A DNA stretch of 64,000 nt from Marivirga arenosa. GTDB lineage: Bacteria > Bacteroidota > Bacteroidia > Cytophagales > Cyclobacteriaceae. The position numbers were made by a program, and so were the translations under genes. The stretch covers positions 620,001-684,000 of the forward strand of contig NZ_CP129968.2 in the NCBI RefSeq assembly GCF_030503875.2. The letters are read 5' to 3'. The notes beneath the pieces were generated by a model. That model was not told where the DNA came from. It worked only from the letters and a program-made list of their open reading frames with translations, and did no database searches. The number at the start of each line of letters is the position of its first letter. Within the stretch, counting starts at the first letter, position 1. Below, piece by piece: positions 42,281 to 52,474 of this stretch.

Positions 42281-43126
42281 ATGAGTTACATTTCATTGGA
42301 TGTGAGTTGCCAAGAAGATTTCATAGAAGTTTTCATGGCGGAATTAGCTGAAATTGGTTTTTCTACTTTTCAAGAAAAGGAAGATGCTACTGGTTTAATG
42401 GCCTATTCTGAAGAAAATCAAATTATAGAAGCTTCTCAAATTGAGGAGCTTTTTGCAAAGTATAAAGAGTTTACGCAAGCTTCATATCAGCTAGGTAGTG
42501 TTGAAAAAGAAAACTGGAATGAAGACTGGGAAAAGAATTATGAACCTATCGAAGTAGAAGGAAAAATTTTGGTTCGTGCTAGTTTTCATCCTCCTAAAGA
42601 GGGTTTTCCTTTTGAAATAATTGTAACGCCTAAAATGTCTTTTGGAACCGGGCATCATGAGACGACCTACCAAATGCTTAATTTAATGTATGAGATGGAT
42701 CTAAAGGATTCAAATATATTAGATGCGGGTTGTGGTACTGGAATATTAGCCATTTTTGGAGGTTTAAAGGAAGCTAAGCATTTAGATGCTTATGATATTG
42801 ATGAATGGGCAGTTGATAATACAAAAGAGAATTTTTCGTTCAATTCTATTGATGAAAATAGCTATAATATTTGGCAAGGTGAGGTGGAAAGCATACCAAA
42901 TCAGCAATACGACCTAATCCTTGCAAATATTAACAAAAACATATTACTAGAAGATATACAATATCTTCAGAAACATCTAAGCGATGAAGCTTATCTCATG
43001 TTAAGTGGGTTTTATGAGAAAGATGTTAAAGATATTTTAAATGAATGCGACAAATATTCATTAAATCTTGTTAAACAATCATCTAGGAATAAATGGTCAG
43101 CATTATTACTTAAGAAAAACGCATGA
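42281..43126 (+). CDS. prmA: Ribosomal protein L11 methyltransferase
   Basis: This 281-residue SAM-dependent enzyme trimethylates ribosomal protein L11. It has an N-terminal substrate-recognition domain (about 1-100; CQEDFIEVFMAELAEIGFSTFQEKED). The methyltransferase domain has PKMSFGTGHHETTYQML, ILDAGCGTGILAIFG (motif I) and LILANINKNILLED (the NPxY-like NIN motif of PrmA). Its stop overlaps the start of the 1604-residue gene in an ATGA arrangement, which indicates translational coupling. Confidence 0.95.
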   Translation: MSYISLDVSCQEDFIEVFMAELAEIGFSTFQEKEDATGLMAYSEENQIIEASQIEELFAKYKEFTQASYQLGSVEKENWNEDWEKNYEPIEVEGKILVRASFHPPKEGFPFEIIVTPKMSFGTGHHETTYQMLNLMYEMDLKDSNILDAGCGTGILAIFGGLKEAKHLDAYDIDEWAVDNTKENFSFNSIDENSYNIWQGEVESIPNQQYDLILANINKNILLEDIQYLQKHLSDEAYLMLSGFYEKDVKDILNECDKYSLNLVKQSSRNKWSALLLKKNA

Positions 43127-46100
43127 AGTCTCTTTTGATTTGCATATTGGTTCTATTTAGTTTCACATTCTCCTATGCACAGGATGATGAGAATACCGAT
43201 GTAGTAAGTACGCCAAATTTTTTGCAAACTGTTCAGCTTGATTTGTCAGAATTAAAATCTGAAAAAGGAGAAAGCGTTTCCTTGTTTTTCCAAAACTATT
43301 GGAACAAACCTAACTTCTTTACTAAAGCAAATAAGGATTTAATTCAAGAGATCTATAATCGAATGCGAGAGGATAATCTTTCAGTAAAAGATTTCCGATT
43401 ACCTTTTATCAGCACCCTTTCTGGCGCTTCGTCAAATCTTAAGGATCCAGCAAAAGCAATAAACTCCTTTCTTGAAATAGCAGAAAAAGCTTATGATGAA
43501 CTTGATAATAATCAGTTTAAAATAATATTAAATAAGGCTGAGCAGATACTAGAAAAGAAGGCAATTTATTACAGCCGATATTATCAAGTGGCTTTTAATG
43601 GAGGCAGTGTTAGTTTTGAATGGGATAAAGAACCTGAACAAATTCCTGTGGAAGAAACCCCAGTAGAAGAAGCAAAAGAAACTTCAAGCGAATGGGGTTC
43701 AGAATCAAATGATGATTGGGGGAGTAGTGAGGATGCATGGGGGAGCAGTGATAGCTCTTGGGGAGATGATAGCTGGGGAAGTGAAAATAATGAAACAGCA
43801 AATAATTCAACCAGCACAGAAGAAGATGAAGGTATCGATTTAACAGCTTTTGCTGAACCCATGCCCATACTAGAAGGTCCTGTTGTGAAATTAAAAAATA
43901 TTAATCTTAGATTTTTTAATACGGTTGATTCCATAAAAATTAATGGAGTAACGGGGAGTTTAGAATTGATAGGGAACACTTTTGTTGCTGAAACTGGAAC
44001 TTTAACATGGGAACATTTAGGAAAAGATCCTAAAGAACTCAATGCTGAATTCTCAGATTTTACTTTTGAAGTGAATGAAAAAGAATTTTCAGCTGAGCAG
44101 GTTACGCTTAATTACCCTGAAATATTGAGTGAACCGGTTAAAGGATTAATTGACTTTAAGGTTGAAAATAATAGTAATGGAGAAGTAAATTATCCATTCT
44201 TCCAGTCTTATAAATCAGGCTATGATTTAAACTTTGTGAAAAAAGAAGGGCTGTATCTTAAAGGTGGAATTACGGTAAAAGGTACTACTTTAACTACAGC
44301 GGCAAATAATAAAAACTTAGGAAGTTTGGAACTTCAAGGTGCTGCTGTTAAAAAATTCAGGGCAGAATCAAGAGAATTTATTTACAAGGATAGTAGTTTT
44401 TCATCCGATATAAGTAGCGTTTCAATTTACCAAAGAAAGGATTCTATTTACCATCCTGGTTTAACTTTTAGTTATGATATCAATAATAACTCAATTAATT
44501 TATTAAAAAAGAAAGGAGACTTTAAAAATACTCCATTCTACGCAAGTTATTTTAATATGGACTTTACAGCTGATAAATTGACTTGGGATATGGATACCAC
44601 TATTCTTGATATATCAATTTTAATTGCAGGAAATCGAGTACCTGCACTATTCGAATCAGCTGAGTATTATAATGAATACCGATATAGTAGCCTTTCAGGT
44701 TTATATAGATTTCATGCCTTACAAGTAACTGTAAACTACAGTAGAGAAATTAGGTCAAATGATTTCTACTTAAATGAAATGGCTGATTATACGAAGATAG
44801 AAGAAAAGAAATTAAGATCAGGAATGAAGCTACTAATGCAAAATGGCTTCATTAAGTTTGATATTATAAGTGGTAAGATAGAGGTTCTGGATAAGGCATA
44901 CCATTATGTTGATTCCAGGTGGGGAAGAAAGGACTATGACAATATCCAGATTACATCTGTTGCATCAGGTTTGCCCAACGGAAAACTGAATTTAGACAAA
45001 GGGACTTTAGATATTGTTGGAGTTGAAGAATTCATTATCAATGATAAACTTGGTGTAAGTGTTGAGCCAGATAGTGGGAAAGTTGTGTTGAGGAAAAATA
45101 GAGATATTCAATTTGATGGAATTGTTTACGCTGGAAATTACCAATATATAGGGGAAGAGTTTAGAATGGATTATGATAGTTTCCTTATTTCGATGCCTCA
45201 AATCGATAATATTAAATTTAATTTAGCTACTGATGACGACAATAAAAGATCGAATAAGGAGCAAATTCAAAACCAATTAGTAGAAACTGCAGGTGTACTA
45301 TATATTAATGAGCCCAATAATAAGTCAGCTCAAAAAGAATATCCGAAGTATCCAGTATTTAATGCTACAAAAGGAGCTACGGTTTATTTCTTAGGAGAAG
45401 AAATTCTTAATGGAGTGTATGATCAAAGCCTTTATTTCATAATTCCTCCTTTTGAAATTGACTCAGTAAGTAGTAGTGACCCTAATTCTATTGCCTTTGA
45501 TGGTGTATTCCACTCAGGAGATATTTTTCCAGAGTTTGAAGAAAAGTTAAGAGTAATGCCTGATAAATCATTAGGTTTTGATCACCCCTTACCAGATGAG
45601 GGGATTGATCTTTTGGATGGTGAAGCTACATTCTATGGTAAGATTAGACTCGATAATCAAGGCTTAAGAGGGGGAGATAGAATTGAATATCTCAGTTCAT
45701 CCATACGATCTGAGAACTTTACTTTCTTTAAGGATTCAATTACAGCTGTGGGAACTTATGCCACAATTGATCCAGGCGATTGGGAAGGAGTATCTTTTCC
45801 TCAATTAGAGATCGCAAATTTTGATATGCGATGGTTAACCGCCAAGGATAGTTTATATATGACAAATCGATCTGATCCTTTTAAAATGTATAATGAAACA
45901 GCTTCTCTGGAAGGCCGGACTATTATCTCCAAAAAAGGTCTTTTCGGTGAGGGAGATATGACCACAAGAGGTTCTAATACAAGCTCAAAAGAATACAGCT
46001 TTAAAGAGGATGGGTTCTCTGCACGACATGCAGCCTTTAGAATTGAATCAACTGATACAATACCAGCCCTTTCTTCAGATGATGTTAGATTAGACTTCGA

Positions 46101-47937
46101 TTTTGAAGCTAATACTGCAACTATCAATCCTGAAATTGAAGGGGATGCGGCTTTAGATTTCCCTTATGCAAGCTACAAAACCTCAATTCCATCAGCATTG
46201 TGGAAGCTAGATGAAAAAGTGGTGGAAATGACCAAGCCTGCTGATATTAATATTAGAAATTCATATTTCTATTCAACCAACCCAGATCAAGATTCATTGG
46301 TGTTTAATGCAACTAAAGCAGTTTATGATATTGAAAGTCAAGCTTTAAATGTTTCAGGAATTCCTTATATAACTGTAGCGGATGCAAACATAACACCAAG
46401 TGGAGGCGAAGTAATTATTGGGGAAAATGGAGAAATCAACAAATTATATAATGCTACTTTAGAATTGGACACTCTAACAGGATACCATAACCTTTATGAT
46501 GCTGAAATTGAAATTGCTTCAAGAAATAAGTTTTCTGGAAATGCAACTTATAGATATGTAAATTCAGTAGGAGATACATTTTCTATTAAGATGGGCGAGT
46601 TTAGCTTAGAACCCATTCCTGATGCTTCCAAAAATGACAAGCAATTAAGAACTGTTTCTTCAGGTGTGGTTCGTAAAGAGGATAGATTGTTGATGAGCCC
46701 AGGCATGTTTTTCAAAGGAGATGTAACCATGTATGCAGATAAACCTGCATTGGAATTAAAAGGCTATATACAACCTGATCTAAGAGATATTCCTAATTAT
46801 GATACTTGGATAGCTTATACCAGCGATGGTAGTGCAAAAGAAGTAGTCATTGATTTTGATAATAGTACTACTGAAATGGGTGAACCACTTCAAGCTGGTA
46901 TTCATTTCGATAATGTCAGCAATCAGTTGTATGCTACTTTTATGACTGAAAAAAGAGACTTTACTGATGCTGATTTCTTTAAACCTTCTGGTTTATTAAC
47001 CTATAATGCAAATGGAAATCAATTCGTAATTGAAAGTAAAGGTAGAAAGTCAGGAACATCCTATGCCGGTAAATATTTTGCCTATAATGAAGAGGATCAA
47101 AAGTTGGAATTTGAAGGGCCATTCAAGTTCATGAATAGTAGAAAGGAAGCCGAGTTTAATTCAGCGGGTTCAGGATCAGGAGATTTATTAAATCAAGAAT
47201 TTATTTTTAATTTGATGATGACTGTTGAGTTCGACTTGCCAAATGGGTTTACTCAAATCATCGGAAATGATATGATAGAAGTGATCCAACGTTTAGGTCT
47301 GCCAGAGTCAACAAAGGATTTAGATAGACTGCTTCCAAAATTAGCAGAAATAGCTGGTAACTCCGCTGCTAAGAGATATGAGGAATACATTTTTAATGAA
47401 TACATTCCATTACATGCCTTATCTTCAAATTTAACCAAAACGCTAGTCTTGAATAATTTGGATATGAAATGGTCAGACATGGAGCAAGCTTGGTATAGTG
47501 TAGGAAAAATTGGTTTTTCAAACACTGGTGCTCAGGATATAAATGCTAATGTTGATGGATTTGTAGAAATTCAAAAGAAAGAAATGGGCTCTGCTATTAA
47601 ATTATTTTTACAAGTTTCGCCATCATGTTGGTATTTCTTCCACTATGAACAAGATAGACTCATATTCTTCTCTTCCAATGCTGGCGCAAATGATTTAATA
47701 ACTAAAAAATCGAAAGCTGATAAAGCAAAATTTGGAGAGTTTGTATTCTTAACCGGTGATAAATCAGAAGTGATTAGTTTTATAGAAGAATATAGAAGAA
47801 AATATTTCGATATTGATGCTCCTTATTACTTAGAGATGGCGAGTGAAGCAAGTAGTGGAGCAGCGGCACCAGTAAATAGTAACCCAACTCCAACTCAGGA
47901 GCCAACTCCTGCTGAGGATGATGACGATGGATTTTAA
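43123..47937 (+). CDS. Very large exported protein of unknown function, 1604 residues
   Basis: No family is recognised. The protein has a signal peptide (MKSLLICILVLFSFTFSYAQ), a helical N-domain (about 25-175) and an acidic Ser/Trp/Gly/Asp tract (about 187-235) with repeated SSxxxWG words. A very long beta-strand-rich body follows, with many short repeated turns such as GxLELxG, FNATKAVYDIES and YNLPNG-type segments. A Pro/Thr/Glu tail (about 1585-1604) ends it. The long beta-rich body recalls proteins of outer-membrane assembly or LptD/OstA-like repeats, but this is only an impression. It begins within the prmA stop (ATGA overlap), so it is coexpressed with tpiA and prmA. Confidence 0.85.
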   Translation: MKSLLICILVLFSFTFSYAQDDENTDVVSTPNFLQTVQLDLSELKSEKGESVSLFFQNYWNKPNFFTKANKDLIQEIYNRMREDNLSVKDFRLPFISTLSGASSNLKDPAKAINSFLEIAEKAYDELDNNQFKIILNKAEQILEKKAIYYSRYYQVAFNGGSVSFEWDKEPEQIPVEETPVEEAKETSSEWGSESNDDWGSSEDAWGSSDSSWGDDSWGSENNETANNSTSTEEDEGIDLTAFAEPMPILEGPVVKLKNINLRFFNTVDSIKINGVTGSLELIGNTFVAETGTLTWEHLGKDPKELNAEFSDFTFEVNEKEFSAEQVTLNYPEILSEPVKGLIDFKVENNSNGEVNYPFFQSYKSGYDLNFVKKEGLYLKGGITVKGTTLTTAANNKNLGSLELQGAAVKKFRAESREFIYKDSSFSSDISSVSIYQRKDSIYHPGLTFSYDINNNSINLLKKKGDFKNTPFYASYFNMDFTADKLTWDMDTTILDISILIAGNRVPALFESAEYYNEYRYSSLSGLYRFHALQVTVNYSREIRSNDFYLNEMADYTKIEEKKLRSGMKLLMQNGFIKFDIISGKIEVLDKAYHYVDSRWGRKDYDNIQITSVASGLPNGKLNLDKGTLDIVGVEEFIINDKLGVSVEPDSGKVVLRKNRDIQFDGIVYAGNYQYIGEEFRMDYDSFLISMPQIDNIKFNLATDDDNKRSNKEQIQNQLVETAGVLYINEPNNKSAQKEYPKYPVFNATKGATVYFLGEEILNGVYDQSLYFIIPPFEIDSVSSSDPNSIAFDGVFHSGDIFPEFEEKLRVMPDKSLGFDHPLPDEGIDLLDGEATFYGKIRLDNQGLRGGDRIEYLSSSIRSENFTFFKDSITAVGTYATIDPGDWEGVSFPQLEIANFDMRWLTAKDSLYMTNRSDPFKMYNETASLEGRTIISKKGLFGEGDMTTRGSNTSSKEYSFKEDGFSARHAAFRIESTDTIPALSSDDVRLDFDFEANTATINPEIEGDAALDFPYASYKTSIPSALWKLDEKVVEMTKPADINIRNSYFYSTNPDQDSLVFNATKAVYDIESQALNVSGIPYITVADANITPSGGEVIIGENGEINKLYNATLELDTLTGYHNLYDAEIEIASRNKFSGNATYRYVNSVGDTFSIKMGEFSLEPIPDASKNDKQLRTVSSGVVRKEDRLLMSPGMFFKGDVTMYADKPALELKGYIQPDLRDIPNYDTWIAYTSDGSAKEVVIDFDNSTTEMGEPLQAGIHFDNVSNQLYATFMTEKRDFTDADFFKPSGLLTYNANGNQFVIESKGRKSGTSYAGKYFAYNEEDQKLEFEGPFKFMNSRKEAEFNSAGSGSGDLLNQEFIFNLMMTVEFDLPNGFTQIIGNDMIEVIQRLGLPESTKDLDRLLPKLAEIAGNSAAKRYEEYIFNEYIPLHALSSNLTKTLVLNNLDMKWSDMEQAWYSVGKIGFSNTGAQDINANVDGFVEIQKKEMGSAIKLFLQVSPSCWYFFHYEQDRLIFFSSNAGANDLITKKSKADKAKFGEFVFLTGDKSEVISFIEEYRRKYFDIDAPYYLEMASEASSGAAAPVNSNPTPTQEPTPAEDDDDGF
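43681..43827 (+). repeat. Low-complexity W/G/S/D tract in the 1604-residue protein
   Basis: The DNA repeats TGGGG(A/G)A and GATAGC-like words. The residues form imperfect SSxxxWG(S/D) units around five Trp-Gly pairs, followed by a Glu/Asn/Thr linker. It is a disordered hinge between the N-domain and the beta-rich body. Confidence 0.75.
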
Positions 47938-47965
47938 TTGAATATTTGGATATAAATTTTAATAA

Positions 47966-49348
47966 ATGATTACGAAAGAGGAAACAGGAAAATACTTACA
48001 ACAGAACAAACAAAGATTTTTAGACGAGCTATTTGAATTGCTTAGAATTCCTAGTGTAAGTGCAGATCCTAAATTTAAAGCAGATGTAAAAAAGGCTGCT
48101 GAATTTATGAAAGCTAAGTTTGAGGAAGCGGGGGCTGAAAATGTGGAAGTTTGTGAAACGAAGGGGCATCCAATTGTATATGCGGATAAGATTATAGACC
48201 CTAACTTACCTACTGTTTTAGTATATGGTCATTATGATGTTCAACCTGCCGATCCTTATGAATTATGGGAATCAGAGCCTTTCAACCCCGTAATTAAAAA
48301 TGATAAAATTGTAGCTAGAGGTTCGGCTGATGATAAAGGTCAAATGTACATCCATGTGAAAGCATTTGAAATGATGATGAAGAATGGTGGTGTACCTTGC
48401 AATATCAAATTTATGATTGAAGGTGAGGAGGAAGTTGGTTCTGAAAACCTTGAGGTATTCATAAAAGAAAATAAAGAGAAGCTAAAAGCTGATGTAATTG
48501 TTATTTCGGACACTTCAATGATTGCTAATGATCATCCGTCAATGGCAGTTAGTTTGAAAGGATTAAGCTATTTGGAAGTTGAAGTCACAGGGCCTAATAG
48601 AGATTTACATTCAGGTGTTTACGGAGGTGCAGTTGCCAATCCAATCAATGTATTATGCAGAATGATTGCCTCCCTTCAAGATGAGAATAAAAGAGTAACT
48701 ATTCCTGGCTTTTATGACAAAGTATTAGAACTTACTGCTGAGGAAAGAGCTAAAATGAATGAGGCCCCATTTGATTTAGAGGACTTTAAAAAGGATTTAA
48801 ATATTGAGGATGTAGAAGGTGAAAAATCTTATAATACTTTAGAGAGAATGGGAATCCGTCCTACTTTAGATGTAAATGGAATTTGGGGAGGATATACAGG
48901 AGAAGGTGCAAAAACAGTATTACCCTCAAAAGCAAATGCTAAAATTTCAATGCGTTTAGTTCCGGATCAAAATCATTATGAAATATCAGAATTATTCCAG
49001 AAACATTTTGAAAGCATTGCTCCAAAAAGTGTGAAGGTAAAAGTAAAACCTCATCATGGAGGTATGCCATATGTTACCCCAACGGATACCGATTCTTATA
49101 AAGCAGCAGAGAAAGCGTTTGAAAAGGTTTGGGGTAAAATGCCAATTCCTACTCGTGAGGGAGGTAGTATTCCAATCGTATCTTTATTTAAGGATATATT
49201 AGGCTTAGATAGTATCTTAATGGGATTCGGTTTGAATTCTGATGCAATACATTCACCTAATGAAAGTTTTGGAGTTGAGAATTACCTTAAAGGAATTGAA
49301 ACTGTAGCTTTGTTCCATCAATATTTTTCAGAATTAGATAGAAAATAA
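47966..49348 (+). CDS. M20-family metallodipeptidase
   Basis: This 460-residue protein resembles the CNDP/PepV-type dipeptidases with two active-site metals. The metal and catalytic motifs are VLVYGHYDVQPADPYELWESEPF (His, Asp), ARGSADDKGQMYIHVKAFE (Asp bridging both metals), IEGEEEVGSENL (catalytic Glu and metal Glu) and VISDTSM (Asp). A dimerisation or lid domain lies in the middle (about 195-340; YLEVEVTGPNRDLHSGVYGG). No signal peptide is seen, so it is cytoplasmic and breaks down dipeptides. It follows the 1604-residue gene after 28 nt and has a terminator after it. Confidence 0.93.
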   Translation: MITKEETGKYLQQNKQRFLDELFELLRIPSVSADPKFKADVKKAAEFMKAKFEEAGAENVEVCETKGHPIVYADKIIDPNLPTVLVYGHYDVQPADPYELWESEPFNPVIKNDKIVARGSADDKGQMYIHVKAFEMMMKNGGVPCNIKFMIEGEEEVGSENLEVFIKENKEKLKADVIVISDTSMIANDHPSMAVSLKGLSYLEVEVTGPNRDLHSGVYGGAVANPINVLCRMIASLQDENKRVTIPGFYDKVLELTAEERAKMNEAPFDLEDFKKDLNIEDVEGEKSYNTLERMGIRPTLDVNGIWGGYTGEGAKTVLPSKANAKISMRLVPDQNHYEISELFQKHFESIAPKSVKVKVKPHHGGMPYVTPTDTDSYKAAEKAFEKVWGKMPIPTREGGSIPIVSLFKDILGLDSILMGFGLNSDAIHSPNESFGVENYLKGIETVALFHQYFSELDRK

Positions 49349-49375
49349 GTATTTGAAAAAATACTAATTGGTAGT

Positions 49376-49401
49376 GCCTGCTTTTAAAGCGGGCTTTTTT
49401 T
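49376..49401. terminator. Terminator between the dipeptidase and the exchanger gene
   Basis: GCCTGC (49376-49381) pairs with GCGGGC (49389-49394) with one G-T wobble, followed by seven Ts (49395-49401). The T tract reaches into the stop codon of the convergent gene. Confidence 0.82.
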
Positions 49402-50440
49402 ATTTAATCACTATTGAAGTAATGCCTATGGTTTCGAATATCATCCAGATCACGAATAGAACGTAAAGGCCTAATAATACCATCCCCTCCCATTTAACTA
49501 AGGCTAAGTTAGTTCTTAAGAAAATGAACATTATAATGGTAATTATTGCTAGGAATAGCATTAAAGGTGCAGCTACTGTAAAATTAACTATTGCAGAACC
49601 AGCTATTAATACCCCCACTGGAACTGCGACTAGCAAATCAAAAATATTGCTCCCTAATACATTACCCAAGCTAATTGATCCTTTAAATTTCTTTGCAATT
49701 TTAATGCTTACCACTGCATCAGGAATGCTGGTTGCGCCAGCTACAATTGTAATACCCCAAATGAAATCAGGAGTATTAAAGAAATTGCCTAAGAAAATTG
49801 CACCACTAACTAAGCCTTCCACACTGGCTACAATTAATACTAAGCTAATAATAAGTTTAATCCAGTCCTTTCGGATATTTGTAATTTCCCTATCAACACC
49901 AAGAACAGCTCTTTTTCCATGATCCCTTCTATAATCACGAGTTTCCATTCCCTGAATGAAAATGTATAATATATAAAAGAAAATTGGAAGGCAGGCAATC
50001 CATCTAGTCATATTCCCTTCCATATTTCCTGCTGTTATATTTACTGGATAGTATATATAGGCTAAAGCAAATGAAATGAATAATACAAAAACTGAAATTA
50101 TGTAATATTGGGTGTCTTTGTATATCAAGCTAAGATCTGCGGGCATTCTTTTCACCATCACGGCTGAAATTCCTGGAATTACAAGAATGTTAAAAATCGC
50201 TGAACCTACTATAGCGGATACTCCTAAATCGAATTTACCATGAAGTAATGTTGATAAAATTGTAGCTGCTAATTCAGGGAAACTTGACCCTACGGCCGTT
50301 ATAATTGTACCTTGAATAAGTGGAGGTAAATGATAATAATCAGAAAGTTTTTCAGACGATTCTTCTAGGAGACTACCGCCTTTCCATACCGCCCATGTGG
50401 AAATTGAAATTATTCCAATATAAAGTAATAGTTCTCCCAT
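49400..50440 (-). CDS. Calcium/sodium exchanger-family antiporter (YrbG-like)
   Basis: From the ATG at 50440 the protein has 346 residues. A TTG four codons upstream is less likely. The two alpha repeats of the cation/Ca2+ exchanger superfamily are clear: ITAVGSSFPELAATILSTL (about 48-66) and GATSIPDAVVSIKIAKKFKG (about 235-255), each followed by a GxxxGSxIFNxL-type half (VSAIVGSAIFNILVIPG and LGNVLGSNIFDLLVAVP). About ten membrane helices are predicted. It probably exports Ca2+ in exchange for Na+ or H+. It is monocistronic and convergent with the dipeptidase gene. Confidence 0.92.
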   Translation of the reverse strand: MGELLLYIGIISISTWAVWKGGSLLEESSEKLSDYYHLPPLIQGTIITAVGSSFPELAATILSTLLHGKFDLGVSAIVGSAIFNILVIPGISAVMVKRMPADLSLIYKDTQYYIISVFVLFISFALAYIYYPVNITAGNMEGNMTRWIACLPIFFYILYIFIQGMETRDYRRDHGKRAVLGVDREITNIRKDWIKLIISLVLIVASVEGLVSGAIFLGNFFNTPDFIWGITIVAGATSIPDAVVSIKIAKKFKGSISLGNVLGSNIFDLLVAVPVGVLIAGSAIVNFTVAAPLMLFLAIITIIMFIFLRTNLALVKWEGMVLLGLYVLFVIWMIFETIGITSIVIK

Positions 50441-50554
50441 ATCTCCTGTCAAATATGAGCAAATTCAAATTCTAAAACAACACTGTACTTTAAATTCAGA
50501 TTAAAAATATGTACTGACGGTTATATTTAATATCACTCTGTATATATTCCCAAA

Positions 50555-51967
50555 TTAATTCTGATTAACTCTTACAAATAAGTTGTTACTAATTTGTGTA
50601 TAGTTATTACTATCAATGTTAAGTCTATTCTGAATTGAAACGAAATACCCAGATTGATCAATAATGATTTCAGGTTGATTTGATTTAATATCATTATACA
50701 GAGTTATCATCCTTTCTTTTTCATTCATATCACTTAAAATTTGCTCACTTAATTCAGGATGATAAAAGCGTGTGGATATTGATTTAGCATTCATATAAAG
50801 GCTTGTTTTTCCGCCAATAATCATAGCATCTTTATCAAGAGTTGCTCTAGCATATATAGAATTTTGAGCTTTTAATTTGTTAAAATCACCTGACTCATGC
50901 AGTGATGTGTTTTCAAAAAACAATGCATAGTTTATAGAAATTAATAAAATGCTAAAAGTTATGGTAAAGATTTCTGCTCTAACTTTTCTTTTAAATTGTA
51001 GTATTAAATGAATAGTAAAAAATGCGAAAGAAGGAACGAATAATAATAATTCAAACGGAGCCTGCTGCTCTGAAATCCACCACCCTCCAAATGCAGCTAA
51101 AAACATAATAAACATCACTTGCTGCACTCTTAATTGGTAATTTGTAAATCGAGTGGCACTAAAAGTTTTATATAGCGCAAATAGAAAAACAATTGAAGGT
51201 AATGCTGCAATAATAAGGATTGATTGCAGGTTTATAACTGGCTGTATGGAACTAAAGAGGTTGAATTTTATCCATTGTGATAACAATTCATCTAATCCTC
51301 CCTGCCAGTAAAAATAAATGAATACTAGCATAAAAGGGAAAAGAAAGCCATAAAGAAATAATAGATATCTTCGAATCACTAAACTTGTAAGTAAAGCGAA
51401 TGATAAGATTGTTGCAATTAAAAATACAACTGAAGGCAGATAAAAAAGCACTGCTATTCCCATAAAAAAACCCGTTTTTAAGATGGTGGAATCCTTCAGT
51501 TTATTTTCAATACGTAAATAGATATTATCTAAAACTAATAATATAAAAGTTAGACTTATTAAAGCTGGCGATAAAGTGAAAAAGTCATAGAATACCAACA
51601 TTATTAAAGCATAAATTAATGCGGGTATATAAGAGTTTTCATTATATGCTTTATTTCGAAGCATAATATTATTAAATAATGAAAACTGATAGGTAACCAA
51701 TAAAATGGAAAGTATTTGTAATAAAAGAATTGACCTACCCCCGATAGAACTTATTAGCATATACATCCAGGCAGCAAGTGGTGCGATCGGGCTTACAAGG
51801 TCTTTATATAAAACTTTTCCAGTGCTTAAACTTTCTCCAATCATTAGCCAATTGATTTCATATACCAATGGCTCAGACCCAATAAGATAAGGCAGTCGTA
51901 TTAAAAATACTGCTAAAAAAAGAATCAGTAAGCGGTAAGGGTCGTTTATACGGAAAAATCCTAACAA
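50555..51967 (-). CDS. Polytopic membrane protein of unknown function, GT-C-like topology
   Basis: This 470-residue protein has about ten to twelve hydrophobic segments. It begins LGFFRINDPYRLLILFLAVFLIRLPYLIG, followed by a luminal or periplasmic loop YKDLVSPIAPLAAWMYMLIS and many helices. This architecture resembles GT-C glycosyltransferase-like membrane proteins or the DUF6427-type proteins near rbfA in related genomes, but no catalytic Asp motif of a known family is convincing. The start is a TTG at 51967. It is divergent from rbfA, with about 100 nt between. Its position next to rbfA is typical for the phylum. Confidence 0.72.
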   Translation of the reverse strand: MLGFFRINDPYRLLILFLAVFLIRLPYLIGSEPLVYEINWLMIGESLSTGKVLYKDLVSPIAPLAAWMYMLISSIGGRSILLLQILSILLVTYQFSLFNNIMLRNKAYNENSYIPALIYALIMLVFYDFFTLSPALISLTFILLVLDNIYLRIENKLKDSTILKTGFFMGIAVLFYLPSVVFLIATILSFALLTSLVIRRYLLFLYGFLFPFMLVFIYFYWQGGLDELLSQWIKFNLFSSIQPVINLQSILIIAALPSIVFLFALYKTFSATRFTNYQLRVQQVMFIMFLAAFGGWWISEQQAPFELLLFVPSFAFFTIHLILQFKRKVRAEIFTITFSILLISINYALFFENTSLHESGDFNKLKAQNSIYARATLDKDAMIIGGKTSLYMNAKSISTRFYHPELSEQILSDMNEKERMITLYNDIKSNQPEIIIDQSGYFVSIQNRLNIDSNNYTQISNNLFVRVNQN

Positions 51968-52066
51968 TTCTATTGGGTTTTGTTTGATGTTCGATTGCTA
52001 AATTAGGCGATTAAGCACAAATTGTATAAAATATCATGCATATTTGTAAAGAAATTAAAGAATAAT

Positions 52067-52456
52067 ATGGCCTCAGGTTCAAGACAGAAAAAATATTCCA
52101 GTTTATTACAGAAAGATTTAAGCGAGATATTCCAAAAACAAATGGCAAATGCTTTTGGTAAAGCCTTTATCACCATAACAGATGTGGAAGTTTCTCCAGA
52201 CTTAAGCTTTGCTAAAATTTATTTGAGTTTGATGCTTTCTGATAAGCCTAGTGAAACTTTAGAATTAATACAAGCTAAGAAAAGTGAGATTCGAAAACAC
52301 CTAGGGAATAGAATTGGGAAGCAAGTACGAATCATTCCTGAATTAGCCTTTTTCATGGATGATACACTAGAAAGAGCGAATAGAATTGATGATATATTAT
52401 CTAAATTGGATATCCCGCCTGCTGATGAAGAGGACGAAGATGACCAAGATAATTAA
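52067..52456 (+). CDS. rbfA: Ribosome-binding factor A
   Basis: This 129-residue protein, with its start at the ATG at 52067 (MASGSRQKKY), helps late maturation of the 30S subunit and 16S rRNA 5' end. The KH-like fold is clear: SSLLQKDLSEIFQKQMANAFGKAFITITDVEVSPDLSFAKIYLSLM, then IRKHLGNRIGKQVRIIPELAFFMDDTLERANRIDDIL. The tail is acidic (ADEEDEDDQDN). The frame can be extended 15 codons upstream, but those residues are not family-like. It is followed by a LolC/E-type permease gene, an order common in Bacteroidota. Confidence 0.95.
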   Translation: MASGSRQKKYSSLLQKDLSEIFQKQMANAFGKAFITITDVEVSPDLSFAKIYLSLMLSDKPSETLELIQAKKSEIRKHLGNRIGKQVRIIPELAFFMDDTLERANRIDDILSKLDIPPADEEDEDDQDN

Positions 52457-52474
52457 TGAATCAAAAATAGTATT

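Noticed and set aside
43584..44042. Minus-strand ORF of 152 codons opposite the 1604-residue gene
   Set aside because: It mirrors the Trp/Gly/Ser/Asp tract and has no start context or family pattern.
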